DNA of 64,000 nucleotides from Achatina immaculata. Taxonomy: Eukaryota > Mollusca > Gastropoda > Stylommatophora > Achatinidae. Made by a program: the position numbers and the translations under genes. Numbering within the stretch: position 1 is the stretch's first letter; every line of letters starts with the position of its first letter. The notes under the pieces were generated by a model that worked only from the letters and a program-made list of their open reading frames with translations, made no database searches and was not told the origin of the DNA. Below, piece after piece: positions 1-11,664 of this stretch. Location: positions 43,432,358 to 43,496,357 of the forward strand of contig CM019696.1 in NCBI GenBank assembly GCA_009760885.1. The letters are read 5' to 3'.

Positions 1-18
1 CAGCAACAACTGACAGAT

Positions 19-43
19 CAACAACAACAACAACAACAACAAG
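19..43. repeat. (CAA)n microsatellite
   Basis: Short run of CAA trinucleotides in otherwise unremarkable sequence at the left edge. No gene is seen in the first 160 bases. Confidence 0.9.
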
Positions 44-579
44 ATATGCAAGTCCCGTTACGAGAAACTAAATGGTTTTCGACAGGCCGTTCCAAATGAT
101 CCACATGTTTCCCTGAAGTAAAATGTCCAGTCCTGACACAAATCTGGAGTCAAGTGACTGAGAGATCACACACATCTGAGTCTGGTGAAGCCACAGCAAA
201 ACAAAAGCTCGTTCGCTTTACTGGAAGTGACAGCGTAAGACGATTACTCGCCACAGACAAGATTTACTGGGGGGAGAGCTCGGCCACGTGGATACCACGC
301 TGCATTTCTGCTTCCTCAACAAATTCTCCTCTCTTTTTCTCTCCTCTCCGCTCCTCCCCTCTCTTCCTCGCTTCTCTGCTTCTCTTATCTATTAAAGTTT
401 CGATTTTCTATTCTTTCATGGCATATACAGGCAGTTTCCGAAATACGAACGCCCGACTTAAGTACACTCAGAATTTACGAAATGATTTATGTAAAGCCTT
501 GGATTATTTTAACATTTCGAGTTATAATGTTTCATAATAAGGAAATAACGTGACTCTGCGGCGCGCATGGAAACACCGT

Positions 580-675
<96 letters not shown>
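580..675. repeat. Compound (CA)n-(GA)n microsatellite, copy 1
   Basis: About 55 bases of CA repeats, with one CG interruption, pass directly into about 40 bases of GA repeats. The open frames on the minus strand here (Ser-Leu and Cys-Val runs) are translations of the repeat. Confidence 0.97.
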
Positions 676-677
<2 letters not shown>

Positions 678-955
678 GTTTTTCTTTAACTTTAATGCAT
701 AGAAAGGCACGTTGTAAACTATATCCTATATAACTAATATTAGATACGAACTGCACCTAACTTTCATACATCTTTCACCTACGAACAGACTTGCACATGT
801 AACTGGGAGACTGTCGGTATTTTATTTAATACAGTAAAAGGGGGCGGGGGAGTGGGAGAGACGAGGGGCGGGGGTAGGGGTTAATTTTGATGAAATATGT
901 ACCTTGCTAATCTTGCCTCTCTCAGCCAGCATCCACTGTAGAAAGTCTCCATACT

Positions 956-1111
956 TTAAGTTGTCCTACAAAACTTTGTCAGTGATTTAAGTTGTCCTAC
1001 AAAACTTTGTCAGTGATTTGAGTTGTCCTACAAAACTTTGTCAGTGATTTGAGTTGTCCTACAAAACTTTGTCAGTGATTTGAATTGTCCTACAAAACTT
1101 TGTCAATGTTT
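956..1111 (+). repeat. 31-bp tandem array, 5 copies (copy 1)
   Basis: Five head-to-tail units of 31 bases, each containing GTTGTCCTACAAAACTTTG. Units differ at one or two positions only, at the GATTTAAG/GATTTGAG junction. An equivalent array is at 3012-3166. Confidence 0.95.
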
Positions 1112-1245
1112 CTCGTCACTATAACCAGAGCCAAGGTTCCGGTGGGACCGCCTCTGCTTGGGGATGAGAAACCCTGAGATATTTCTGAAACATGATAATA
1201 GTGCCTTAGTTTTCCCACATTGACTGACAAAGACCTGGGTGTCTA

Positions 1246-2214
1246 GGGCTACTAACTTTGGGTGTCAAGGCTGCTACTAATCTTGGGTGTCTAGGCTGCT
1301 ACTAATCTTGGGTGTCTAGGCTGCTACTAACCTTGGGTGTCTAGGCTGCTACTAATCATGGGTGTCTAGGCTGCTACTAATCTTGGGTGTCTAGGCTGCT
1401 ACTAATCTTGGGTGTCTAGGCTGCTATTAACCTTGGGTGTCTAGGCTGCTACTAACCTTGGGTGTCTAGGCTGCTACTAACCTTGGGTGTCTAGGCTGCT
1501 ACTAACCTTGGGTGTCTAGGTTGCTACTAACCTTGGGTGTCTAGGCTGCTACTAACCTTGGGTGTCTAGGCTGCTACTAACCTTGGGTGTCGAGGCTGCT
1601 ACTAACCTTGGGTGTCTAGGCTGTACTAATCATGGGTGTCTAGGCTGCTACTAATCTTGGGTGTCTAGGCTGCTACTAACCTTGGGTGTCTAGGCTGCTA
1701 CTAATCATGGGTGTCTATGCTGCTACTAATCTTGGGTGTCTAGGCTGCTACTAACCTTGGGTGTCTAGGCTGCTACTGATCTTGGGTGTCTAGGCTGCTA
1801 CTAACCTTGGGTGTCTAGGCTGCTACTAATCTTGGATGTCTAGGCTGCTACTAATCGTGGGTGTCTAGGCTGCTACTAATCGTGGGTGTCTAGGCTGCTA
1901 CTAATCTTGGGTGTCTAGGCTGCTATTAACTTTGGGTGTCTAGGCTGCTACTAACCTTGGGTGTCTAGGCTGCTACTAACCTTGGGTGTCTAGGCTGCTA
2001 CTAATCATGGGTATCTAGGCTGCTACTAATCATGGGTGTCTAGGCTGCTACTAACCTTGGGTGTCTAGGCTGCAACTAATCTTGGGTGTCTGGGCTGCTA
2101 CTAATCTTGGGTGTCTAGGCTTCTACTAACCTTGGGTGTCTAGGCTGCTACTAACCTTGGGTGTCTAGGTTGCTACTAACCTTGGGTGTCTAGGCTGCTA
2201 CTAACCTTGGGTGT
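1246..2214 (+). repeat. 25-bp minisatellite, about 39 units
   Basis: Head-to-tail 25-base units containing CTAGGCTGCTACTAA followed by a variable two-base position (AACCTT, AATCTT, AATCAT, AACTTT) and GGGTGT. The array stops abruptly at 2214, where the second 2.05-kb duplicate begins. No coding frame is sustained, because 25 is not divisible by three. Confidence 0.97.
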
Positions 2215-2630
2215 AGAGATCACACACATCTGAGTCTGGTGAAGCCACAGCAAAACAAAAGCTCGTTCGCTTTACTGGAAGTGACAGCGTAAGACGATTA
2301 CTCGCCACAGACAAGATTTACTGGGGGGAGAGCTCGGCCACGTGGATACCACGCTGCATTTCTGCTTCCTCAACAAATTCTCCTCTTTTTCTCTCCTCTC
2401 CGCTCCTCCCTCTCTTCCTCGCTTCTCTGCTTCTCTTATCTATTAAAGTTTCGATTTTCTATTCTTTCATGGCATATACAGGCAGTTTCCGAAATACGAA
2501 CGCCCGACTTAAGTACACTCAGAATTTACGAAATGATTTATGTAAAGCCTTGGATTATTTTAACATTTCGAGTTATAATGTTTCATAATAAGGAAATAAC
2601 GTGACTCTGCGGCGCGCATGGAAACACCGT

Positions 2631-2671
2631 CCACACACACACACACACACACACGCACACACACACACGCA

Positions 2672-2730
<59 letters not shown>
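2631..2730. repeat. Compound (CA)n-(GA)n microsatellite, copy 2
   Basis: Second copy of the CA/GA microsatellite, inside the second 2.05-kb duplicate. Its CA part has two CG interruptions where copy 1 has one, and the GA tract is slightly longer. These are the fastest-changing differences between the duplicates. Confidence 0.97.
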
Positions 2731-2732
<2 letters not shown>

Positions 2733-3011
2733 GTTTTTCTTTAACTTTAATGCATAGAAAGGCACGTTGTAAACTATATCCTATATAACTAATATTAGAT
2801 ACGAACTGCACCTAACTTTCATACATCTTTCACCTACGAACAGACTTGCACATGTAACTGGGAGACTGTCGGTATTTTATTTAATACAGTAAAAGGGGGC
2901 GGGGGAGTGGGAGAGACGAGGGGCGGGGGTAGGGGTTAATTTTGATGAAATATGTACCTTGCTAATCTTGCCTCTCTCAGCCAGCATCCACTGTAGAAAG
3001 TCTCCATACTT

Positions 3012-3166
3012 TAAGTTGTCCTACAAAACTTTGTCAGTGATTTAAGTTGTCCTACAAAACTTTGTCAGTGATTTGAGTTGTCCTACAAAACTTTGTCAGT
3101 GATTTGAGTTGTCCTACAAAACTTTGTCAGTGATTTGAATTGTCCTACAAAACTTTGTCAATGTTT
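3012..3166 (+). repeat. 31-bp tandem array, 5 copies (copy 2)
   Basis: Duplicate of the 956-1111 array inside the second 2.05-kb copy, with the same unit order and the same unit-specific variants. Confidence 0.95.
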
Positions 3167-3293
3167 CTCGTCACTATAACCAGAGCCAAGGTTCCGGTGG
3201 GACCGCCTCTGCTTGGGGATGAGAAACCCTGAGATATTTCTGAAACATGATAATAGTGCCTTAGTTTTCCCACATTGACTGACAAAGACCTGG

Positions 3294-5940
3294 GTGTCTA
3301 GGCTGCTACTAACTTTGGGTGTCAAGGCTGCTACTAATCTTGGGTGTCTAGGCTGCTACTAATCTTGGGTGTCTAGGCTGCTACTAACCTTGGGTGTCTA
3401 GGCTGCTACTAATCATGGGTGTCTAGGCTGCTACTAATCTTGGGTGTCTAGGCTGCTACTAATCTTGGGTGTCTAGGCTGCTATTAACCTTGGGTGTCTA
3501 GGCTGCTACTAACCTTGGGTGTCTAGGCTGCTACTAACCTTGGGTGTCTAGGCTGCTACTAACCTTGGGTGTCTAGGTTGCTACTAACCTTGGGTGTCTA
3601 GGCTGCTACTAACCTTGGGTGTCTAGGCTGCTACTAACCTTGGGTGTCGAGGCTGCTACTAACCTTGGGTGTCTAGGCTGCTACTAATCATGGGTGTCTA
3701 GGCTGCTACTAATCTTGGGTGTCTAGGCTGCTACTAACCTTGGGTGTCTAGGCTGCTACTAATCATGGGTGTCTATGCTGCTACTAATCTTGGGTGTCTA
3801 GGCTGCTACTAACCTTGGGTGTCTAGGCTGCTACTGATCTTGGGTGTCTAGGCTGCTACTAACCTTGGGTGTCTAGGCTGCTACTAATCTTGGATGTCTA
3901 GGCTGCTACTAATCGTGGGTGTCTAGGCTGCTACTAATCGTGGGTGTCTAGGCTGCTACTAATCTTGGGTGTCTAGGCTGCTATTAACTTTGGGTGTCTA
4001 GGCTGCTACTAACCTTGGGTGTCTAGGCTGCTACTAACCTTGGGTGTCTAGGCTGCTACTAATCATGGGTATCTAGGCTGCTACTAATCATGGGTGTCTA
4101 GGCTGCTACTAACCTTGGGTGTCTAGGCTGCAACTAATCTTGGGTGTCTGGGCTGCTACTAATCTTGGGTGTCTAGGCTTCTACTAACCTTGGGTGTCTA
4201 GGCTGCTACTAACCTTGGGTGTCTAGGTTGCTACTAACCTTGGGTGTCTAGGCTGCTACTAACCTTGGGTGTCTAGGCTGCTGCTAACCTTGGGTGTCTA
4301 GGCTGCTGCTAGTCATTGGTGTCTAGGCTGCTACTAATCTTGGGTGTCTAGGCTGCTACTAACCTTGGGTGTCTAGGCTGCTACTAATCTTGGGTGTCTA
4401 GGCTGCTACTAATCTTGGGTGTCTAGGCTGCTACTAATCTTGGGTGTCTAGGCTGCTACTAATCTTGGGTGTCTAGGCTGCTACTAATCTTGGGTGTCTA
4501 GGCTGCTACTAATCTTGGGTGTCTAGGCTGCTACTAACCTTGGGTGTCTAGGCTGCTACTAATCTTGGGTGTCTAGGCTGCTACTAATCTTGGGTGTCTA
4601 GGCTGCTACTAACCCTGGGTGTCTAGGCTGCTACTAACTTTGGGTGTCTAGGCTGCTACTAACCTTGGGTGTCTAGGCTGCTACTAATCTTGGGTGTCTA
4701 GGCTGCTACTAACTTTGGGTGTCTAGGCTGCTACTAACCTTGGGTGTCTAGGCTGCTACTAATCTTGGGTGTCTAGGCTGCTACTAACCTTGGGTGTCTA
4801 GGCTGCTACTAACCTTGGGTGTCTAGGCTGCTACTAACTTTGGGTGTCTAGGCTGCTACTAATCTTGGGTGTCTAGGCTGCTACTAACTTTGGGTGTCTA
4901 GGCTGCTACTAACCTTGGGTGTCTAGGCTGCTACTAACTTTGGGTGTCTAGGCTGCTACTAATCTTGGGTGTCTAGGCTGCTACTAACTTTGGGTGTCTA
5001 GGCTGCTACTAACCTTGGGTGTCTAGGCTGCTACTAACTTTGGGTGTCTAGGCTGCTACTAACCTTGGGTGTCTAGGCTGCTACTAACTTTGGGTGTCTA
5101 GGCTGCTACTAACTTTGGGTGTCTAGGCTGCTACTAATCTTGGGTGTCTAGGCTGCTACTAATCTTGGGTGTCTAGGCTGCTACTAACTTTGGGTGTCTA
5201 GGCTGCTACTAATCTTATGTGTCTAGGCTGCTACTAATCTTGGGTGTCTAGGCTGCTACTAACCTTGGGTGTCTAGGCTGCTACTAACTTTGGGTGTCTA
5301 GGCTGCTACTAACCTTGGGTGTCTAGGCTGCTACTAATCTTGGGTGTCTAGGCTGCTACTAACTTTGGGTGTCTAGGCTGCTACTAACCTTGGGGTCTAG
5401 GCTGCTACTAATCTTGGGTGTCTAGGCTGCTACTAACCTTGGGTGTCTAGGCTGCTACTAACCTTGGGTGTCTAGGCTGCTACTAACTTTGGGTGTCTAG
5501 GCTGCTACTAATCTTGGGTGTCTAGGCTGCTACTAACTTTGGGTGTCTAGGCTGCTACTAACCTTGGGTGTCTAGGCTGCTACTAACTTTGGGTGTCTAG
5601 GCTGCTACTAATCTTGGGTGTCTAGGCTGCTACTAACTTTGGGTGTCTAGGCTGCTACTAACCTTGGGTGTCTAGGCTGCTACTAACTTTGGGTGTCTAG
5701 GCTGCTACTAACCTTGGGTGTCTAGGCTGCTACTAACTTTGGGTGTCTAGGCTGCTACTAACTTTGGGTGTCTAGGCTGCTACTAATCTTGGGTGTCTAG
5801 GCTGCTACTAATCTTGGGTGTCTAGGCTGCTACTAACTTTGGGTGTCTAGGCTGCTACTAATCTTATGTGTCTAGGCTGCTACTAACTTTGAGTGTCTAG
5901 GCTGCTACTAATCTTGGGTGTCTAGGCTGCTACTAACTTT
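3294..5940 (+). repeat. 25-bp minisatellite, about 106 units with higher-order structure
   Basis: Same 25-base unit as at 1246-2214. The first third matches copy 1. The part from about 4590 to 5880 shows a 26-unit higher-order repeat: variant order at 4590-5220 recurs at about 5239-5870, offset 649 bases, including a rare AATCTTATGTG unit at 5211 and 5861. A one-base loss near 5393 explains 649 instead of 650. Each unit carries GCTACTAAC or a close variant on the plus strand. Confidence 0.96.
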
Positions 5941-6270
5941 GCCATGTTACTCCCCCGTTAACATGGCCCAGATATGGAACGACATAAACGAGACATCAGC
6001 CATTAAATTATTACAGATTTACGAAAGAACATATTTTGTTTTTACATTTTAAGTGTAAATTTCATTATGTCAGAGAAACCGTATACATAACCATACAAAA
6101 CCACAAACTTAACCTTACAAAATCATAAACAACCATACAAAAATCTAAACATACCCATACAAACTTTGTGGCTTCAGAAATTTTCTGTAACACTTATTCT
6201 GGTTTTACTTCTCACAATTTGATGTGGCATCTGTTTTTGATCTTCCCATTGTTTGTAGTTGCCTGGTTTT
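5941..6270. other. Non-repetitive spacer with a small hairpin
   Basis: No gene is seen. An 8-9 bp perfect inverted repeat (CCATGTTA and TAACATGG, 5942-5966) follows the end of the minisatellite. From about 6085 to 6165 there are loose repeats of ACCATACAAA. Confidence 0.7.
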
Positions 6271-6378
6271 GCTGTAATATTGATGTTATTCTCTGTAATA
6301 TTGATTTTACTCGTTGTAATGTTGATGTTATTATCTGTAATATTGGTGCTACTCTTTTCAATGTTGATGTTATGTAAT
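6270..6378 (+). repeat. Degenerate ~21-bp repeat, about 5 units
   Basis: Units resemble CTGTAATATTGATGTTATT with about 20% divergence. Their 21-base period explains short overlapping open frames on both strands here. From 6379 to 6600 nothing is recognised. Confidence 0.75.
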
Positions 6379-6604
6379 TTTCTTTCTTCATTGAAGTTGT
6401 ACATCATTTTTACAGACATTACAGTCTCAGAAGACATTCAGAATGTCTGGCCCGTAGAATGTGATAACTGTTTGTTTTTGTTTTAAGAATAGCTCCGACT
6501 CCAAACAATTTCAGGTAGTCCACATGAAAAATACATAAATAAAAATACCAGCGCAAACTGGGATATTACAGGTGAGAAGGGTGGTAAAAAAGCACAAAAA
6601 TGTA

Positions 6605-6838
6605 CAGGTAAGAGAGGAGAGGAAGGTAATAAATGTAGAGATAAGAGAGGAGAGGAAGGTAAGAAATGTAGAGATAAGAGAGGAGAGGAGGGTAATAAAT
6701 GTACAGGTAAGCGAGGAGAGGAAGGTAATAATTGTAGAGGTAAGAGACGAGAGGAAGGTAATAAATATACAAATAAGAGAGGAGAGGAAGGTAATAAATA
6801 TACAGGTAAGAGAGGAGAGGAAGGTAATAATTGTACAC
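6605..6838 (+). repeat. 33-bp purine-rich minisatellite, about 7 units
   Basis: Units contain AAGAGAGGAGAGGAAGGTAA. The 33-base length keeps frames open on both strands (101, 118 and 125 codons), giving Glu/Arg/Lys/Val-rich or Tyr/Leu/Ser-rich translations. I treat those as artefacts. The sequence at 6839-7090 shows nothing recognisable. Confidence 0.93.
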
Positions 6839-7089
6839 TGTAACCATAGAAAACCAGGTGAAGCCACTCAAACGTAACCTACAGAAATAACTGAACGAAC
6901 GTGTTACTCGAAGAGTGACCAAACATTCAGAGTCAGATGACACGATGCGACTTCAGTTACAGATATCCGCCCATGTGGAACAATGTAATGAGAGATTTTG
7001 TCAAGCGTGAAATGAGGGGACCCTAATTAACAAACAAAAATGAGAGCCTACGTTTTTAAACCGGATATAACGTATTATTCCATATACAA

Positions 7090-7575
7090 AAATAGAGACA
7101 TAGAAAACTACAGAAAAATTATGATCTTACATAGAAAAAACAGACCAGTTATGATCTAAGAAAACAACAGACCAATTATGATCTAAGAAAACAACAGACC
7201 AGTTATGATCTAAGAAAACAACAGACCAGTTATGATCTAAGAAAACAACAGACCAGTTATGATCTAAGAAAACAACAGACCAGTTATGATCTAAGAAAAC
7301 AACAGACCAGTTATGATCTAAGAAAACAACAGACCAGTTATGATCTAAGAAAACAACAGACCAATTATGATCTAAGAAAACAACAGACCAGTTATGATCT
7401 AAGAAAACAACAGACCAATTATGATCTAAGAAAACAACAGACCAGTTATGATCTAAGAAAACAACAGACCAATTATGATCTAAGAAAACAACAGACTAGT
7501 TATGATCTAAGAAAACAACGGACCAGTTATGATCTAAGAAAACAACAGACCAGTTTTGATCTAAGAAAACAATAG
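7090..7575 (+). repeat. 27-bp minisatellite, about 16 units
   Basis: Units contain AGTTATGATCTAAGAAAAC followed by AACAGACC. Variants alternate between CAGTTATG and CAATTATG. The first units (7100-7145) are longer and include ATCTTACATAGAAAA, linking this array to the degenerate satellite at 13,610-16,420. A 12-base A tract lies at 7592-7603. Confidence 0.95.
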
Positions 7576-7676
7576 ACCAATTACGCAGCCCAAAAAAAAA
7601 AAATTCGTTTCTATGCGTGTTCCTGGAGTTATTTGGGGAGCTGGTTCATACAAGTGCGTTGGGTAGACCGCACCAG

Positions 7677-8000
7677 CTCTAGTTTCTTAGATATGGTTGG
7701 CATCACCTCTAGTTTCTTAGATATGGTTGGCATCACCTCTAGTTTCTTAGATATGGTTGGCATCACCTCTAGTTTCTTAGATATGGTTGGCATCACCTCT
7801 AGTTTCTTAGATATGGTTGGCATCACCTCTAGTTTCTTAGATGTGGTTGGCATCACCTCTAGTTTCTTAGATGTGGTTGGCATCACCTCTAGTTTCTTAG
7901 ATGTGGTTGGCATCACCTCTAGTTTCTTAGATGTGGTTGGCATCACCTCTAGTTTCTTAGATGTGGTTGGCATCACCTCTAGTTTCTTAGATATTGTTGA
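7677..8000 (+). repeat. 30-bp minisatellite, ten full units plus a partial
   Basis: Ten 30-base units, each starting AGTTTCTTAGAT. The first five read ATATGG and the last five ATGTGG at one variable site, with a single switch. The remaining unit sequence appears identical. The frames on both strands (127 and 115 codons) come from the 30-base period. Confidence 0.97.
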
Positions 8001-8560
8001 ATTTATTAAATGTTAGTCCGCTCTTTAACAAATCTTCTACAGAATTGGGATGCCATAACAAGCTGTCTTTATTTGAATGGGAAATGTATGCATTTAATTT
8101 ACCCACATATATTAGATGTACAATGATCTTTGTTTCACAACTATTTGTCTACTTCCTTTTCTATAATGCACACTGACATAAAAATAGATAGCTCAAATGA
8201 CAAAATGGGTTTTATTCTATTTTATTACAAAATTATTTGCAAAACATTAAGATGGTAAATCCTTTTTTTCGTAGCGTACAGAATAAATTTGTATTTCAAA
8301 ATTTTCTCAACCTGATCTGTTTAAAACAGTTACGCGGTGTAATAGTTATGATCGTATAGGAGGTGTGTGTATATCCTCACTCATATCATTTCATTTTTGC
8401 AAATCGAACATAACCATAGAGGTTATGGCTACTTCAAGACGTGAATCACAAGTATGGGCACTAACACCATATCCCTATGTGCCTCTAAGGCATGACAGGA
8501 CCTTTACCTTACACATATATCAGTGTGTACGCCCACAAATATAGCAAAATACGTCGGGAT
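8000..8560. other. AT-rich intergenic stretch
   Basis: No convincing gene, RNA or array. A 60-codon frame at 7994-8176 has no recognisable features. Confidence 0.6.
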
Positions 8561-8915
8561 GATTCAAGTGCACACTGAAATTGGTTAGCGGGATAGATGC
8601 ATTCCCTATAAAAGGAGAAGTAAGACGCCTCCTTACCTCCGTCAGTCTACGGGACACCTTTGGGGAAGGTGGATTACCCGTATAGCCCCCCCCCCCCCCG
8701 ATCAGGGTGACGTGAAGCCATGGGAGCAGGTGGTGGATGGAATGGGAGAGCAGCTGACAGATAATGTTGGTTATGGTCACCATTCTATGATGGTAGGCAG
8801 ATGATCTCAATGTAGGGACAATGGCTACGATCACTGACTAGTACAGTCACTGCCCGGAAGGAAAGCAAAGGTAAACTATCTTCTGAAAATATACCAAGAA
8901 ACCCAAACAGCAATC

Positions 8916-9134
8916 ATGGAAAGTCAAATAGGAAAAAGATCTGGTGGTGAGGCCCCCAGGCCAGATAGATCTAATTTTAACACTGGGGAAGAGCGTGAGA
9001 CAGATGTCAGTACTAGTAATTGTGATGGCGGACAAAATCCTGACGGTGTTACTAAGGAAAACCCCTACATCAAACTAAAAAGAAAAATAAGAGTAGGAAC
9101 ATGGAATGTAAGAAGTATGTATAAGGGGAAGTAA
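8916..9134 (+). pseudogene. N-terminus of the LINE A ORF (leader plus start of endonuclease)
   Basis: The 72-codon frame starts with ATG at 8916. Its last part, VGTWNVRSMYKGK, is the first conserved strand of the exonuclease-endonuclease-phosphatase fold, and it aligns with the start of the A2 frame on the other strand at about 26,770. A stop at 9132 ends the frame where A2 continues. This copy shows that the original LINE A protein had about 60 more residues before the endonuclease than the A2 frame alone suggests. Confidence 0.8.
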
Positions 9135-9723
9135 CAAATAATAAGTGATGAGATGAAAAGAATGGGGATACACATTTTGGGAATCTGCGAACATCGATGG
9201 AAAGGATCAGGACACTTTAAGAGCGAGAATGAAAATATCTTTATATACTCCGGTGGAGAAGTAGGAGGAAAGAATTGAGTGGCTTTTACTTGGACAAATC
9301 AACAACAAAAGCATTACTAGGCTACAATCCAGTAAGTGATAGAATCTTCACAATTAGACTTAAGGGCATTCCTAGAAATGTAACAATCATCCAGACATAA
9401 GCACTTACATCAGCAACAGAAGAAGAGGAAGTAGAAGATTTTTATAACACACTGCAAACGACGATAGACCAGGTATGGAAAAATGATATTGTATCACTAA
9501 TTGGAAATTTTAATGTAAAGATTGGTACAGAAAGAGCAGAAGATGAAGGACATGCTGCAGGAAAATTTAGCATGTGACATAGAAATTAGGCAGGTGACAT
9601 TCTAATGGCTTTTTTAATCGAAAATGAGCTAATGATCGCTAACACACTTTTTAAACAACATACAAGAAGACTTTACACATGGACATCACCTGATGGGAAA
9701 ACTAAGAATCAGATTACATTTTA

Positions 9724-10125
9724 GTGCAAAGAAGGTGGAGGTCAAGTATAACATCAGCAAAAACTTTACCAGGTGCTGATTGTGACATGGCCCATGAGTT
9801 ATTAATAGCAGACATGAAGATAAAGATAAAAAAGATAGTTACGGGATCAAGACCACTCTGCTTTGATCTTACAAATATACCAGAACAATACGGTATAGAA
9901 GTGGAGAACCGTTTCGAAATCCTGATGGCTGTACAGGAGGAGAAGACACCAGATGAACTGGCTATGCAGGCCAAAGATATCTTAATAACAACAGCTAAAG
10001 ACATGACTCCAGTAAAGAAAACACAAAAGAATGGATGGATTACAGCAAGCACACTAGAAATGATAAAACAACATAAAGAAATGAAGACGCAATGGAAAGT
10101 GACAAACAACAACAAAATTCTTTAA
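9724..10125 (+). pseudogene. LINE A1 endonuclease C-terminus and linker fragment
   Basis: 133 codons match residues about 207-338 of the A2 protein (same QRRWRSSITSAKTLPGA stretch, then the linker). The catalytic DTDHE of A2 reads DMAHE here, so the metal-binding Asp next to the conserved His is lost. Downstream frames at 10092-10379 (linker), 10582-10830 (RT FIDYSKAFD and GVRQGCILSP boxes) and 10882-11214 (RT thumb) are in different registers. This copy cannot encode a working protein. Confidence 0.82.
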
Positions 10126-11664
10126 CAAAATGTTCTTTATCAAAAGAAATACGAAGAAACATAAGAAAAGAAAAAATAAAAAACAATACATACAAGATTA
10201 TTGTGAAAGAAAAAGAAGGACATCAGAAGTGTGGAAGAGATAGTGAAATGTTTAAAGAAATGAACACATTGATGAGAAATGTCACACCTAAGATAAATGT
10301 AATTTGTGATGAGATGGGGAATACCTTGACAGAGACAGAGGAAATTCTAGAAAGACAGAAGGAATATTGCAGAGGGTAACCTGAAATTATGCACAAACTA
10401 CAGAACTGTTGCCCTGATTAGTTATGCCAGTAAAATTCTGTTAAAAATCATAATGTGTAGACTTTGTAACAAAATAGAAGAAGAAGTCAATATGGTCCAA
10501 GCTGGTTTCAGGCAAGGAAGATGATCAAGAGATCATATATTCAATATAAGATTAATAATAGAGAAATCCAGAGAGTTTAATGTGAATCTATATTTTCCAT
10601 TTATAGACTACTCAAAGGCATTTGATTGTATACAACACCAGAAACTTTTGAAAATAATGAAAAAAATGGGATTTCCAACACATTTGATACAATTATCATC
10701 ACTGCTGTATCTAGACCAACAAGCAGCAGTAAGAATAAATGGTAAAACAACAACTTGGTATGACATAAAACAAGGGGTCCGTCAGGGGTGCATACTGTCA
10801 CCTTATTTAACTTGTATACTAAAAGTATAATGAGGAATGTTAGAGAAGATGTAAACAAATAATATTGCTATGTCATAACAATTGAAGGTTATGAGATACC
10901 AGAGATTAGACACAGTATTACTGTCCACAACACAAAGAGGAATGGAAAAACTAATTATGTCAGTCCGAAAGAACAGCGAAGAGCAGAACCTCTATCCTAA
11001 TGCAAAGAAAACTAAATTGATGACAACTGACAAAACAAACAAGGCAGCTGAAATATGTATCAATGAGGAAAAACTGGAAAAAGTGGAGAGTTTTGAATAT
11101 CTTGGATCACTGCTAACTAATAATGGAGATACAATGAGGAAAATTATAAGGAGGACATCTATCGCTCTTCAGAAAGTAAAACAACTAAAGAATCTGTGGA
11201 GAGGAGCGCACTGAATTACAAAAATAAGAATTTTAAGGACATGCATCTTTCCCATCGCAACATATGTCTGTGATACATGGACACTTAACAAAACAGCTGA
11301 GAAACACATAAATACCTTTGAATGTAAATGCTACAGAAGAGTTCTTCAAATATCACTGACACAAAAATTAACAAATATATCCATACTACAAGAACTTAAT
11401 ATTGAAGAAGGCTGGCTAGTAAAGAGGATTAAAGAAGGAAAACTTAAATATTTTGGACACATTAAACGTCATGATAATCTAGAGAAGACTGCCTTGGAAG
11501 GATACATAATGGGAAAAAGAAAGAGAGGACGACCAAGGCGAAGATGGCTGCAAGACATCGTTGATCATCTGCAAATGGATGCATCAGCAGCAGGCCATCT
11601 TGCTCACAACTGAGAGGCCTACATGAGAACTGCTAGGGAGGCCAAGTTCCGCAAGGGACATGCA

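Larger units (their letters stand above)
161..4268 (+). repeat. Tandem segmental duplication, two copies of about 2.05 kb
   Basis: Copy 1 runs from 161 to 2214 and copy 2 from 2215 to about 4268. Both start at AGAGATCACACACATCTGAG and keep the same order of parts: a T/C-rich stretch, a CA/GA microsatellite, a G-rich stretch, a five-unit 31-bp array, a unique spacer and a 25-bp minisatellite. Differences are few: a 2-base change in the T/C tract near 2380, microsatellite length, and a 2-base loss in copy 1 near 1622. The 127-codon frame at 154-537 is broken in copy 2 by the T/C indel, which argues against it being a gene. The similarity means either a very recent duplication or a haplotype or assembly duplication. 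Confidence 0.92.

Noticed and set aside
154..537. 127-codon open frame near the left edge as a gene
   Set aside because: The near-identical duplicate at 2,208-2,590 carries an indel that breaks the frame, and the translation is low-complexity Ser/Leu/Phe with no motif.
6605..6838. Repeated AGGTAAGA-like sites as 5' splice donors
   Set aside because: They are part of a 33-bp purine-rich repeat, and no exon structure is present.
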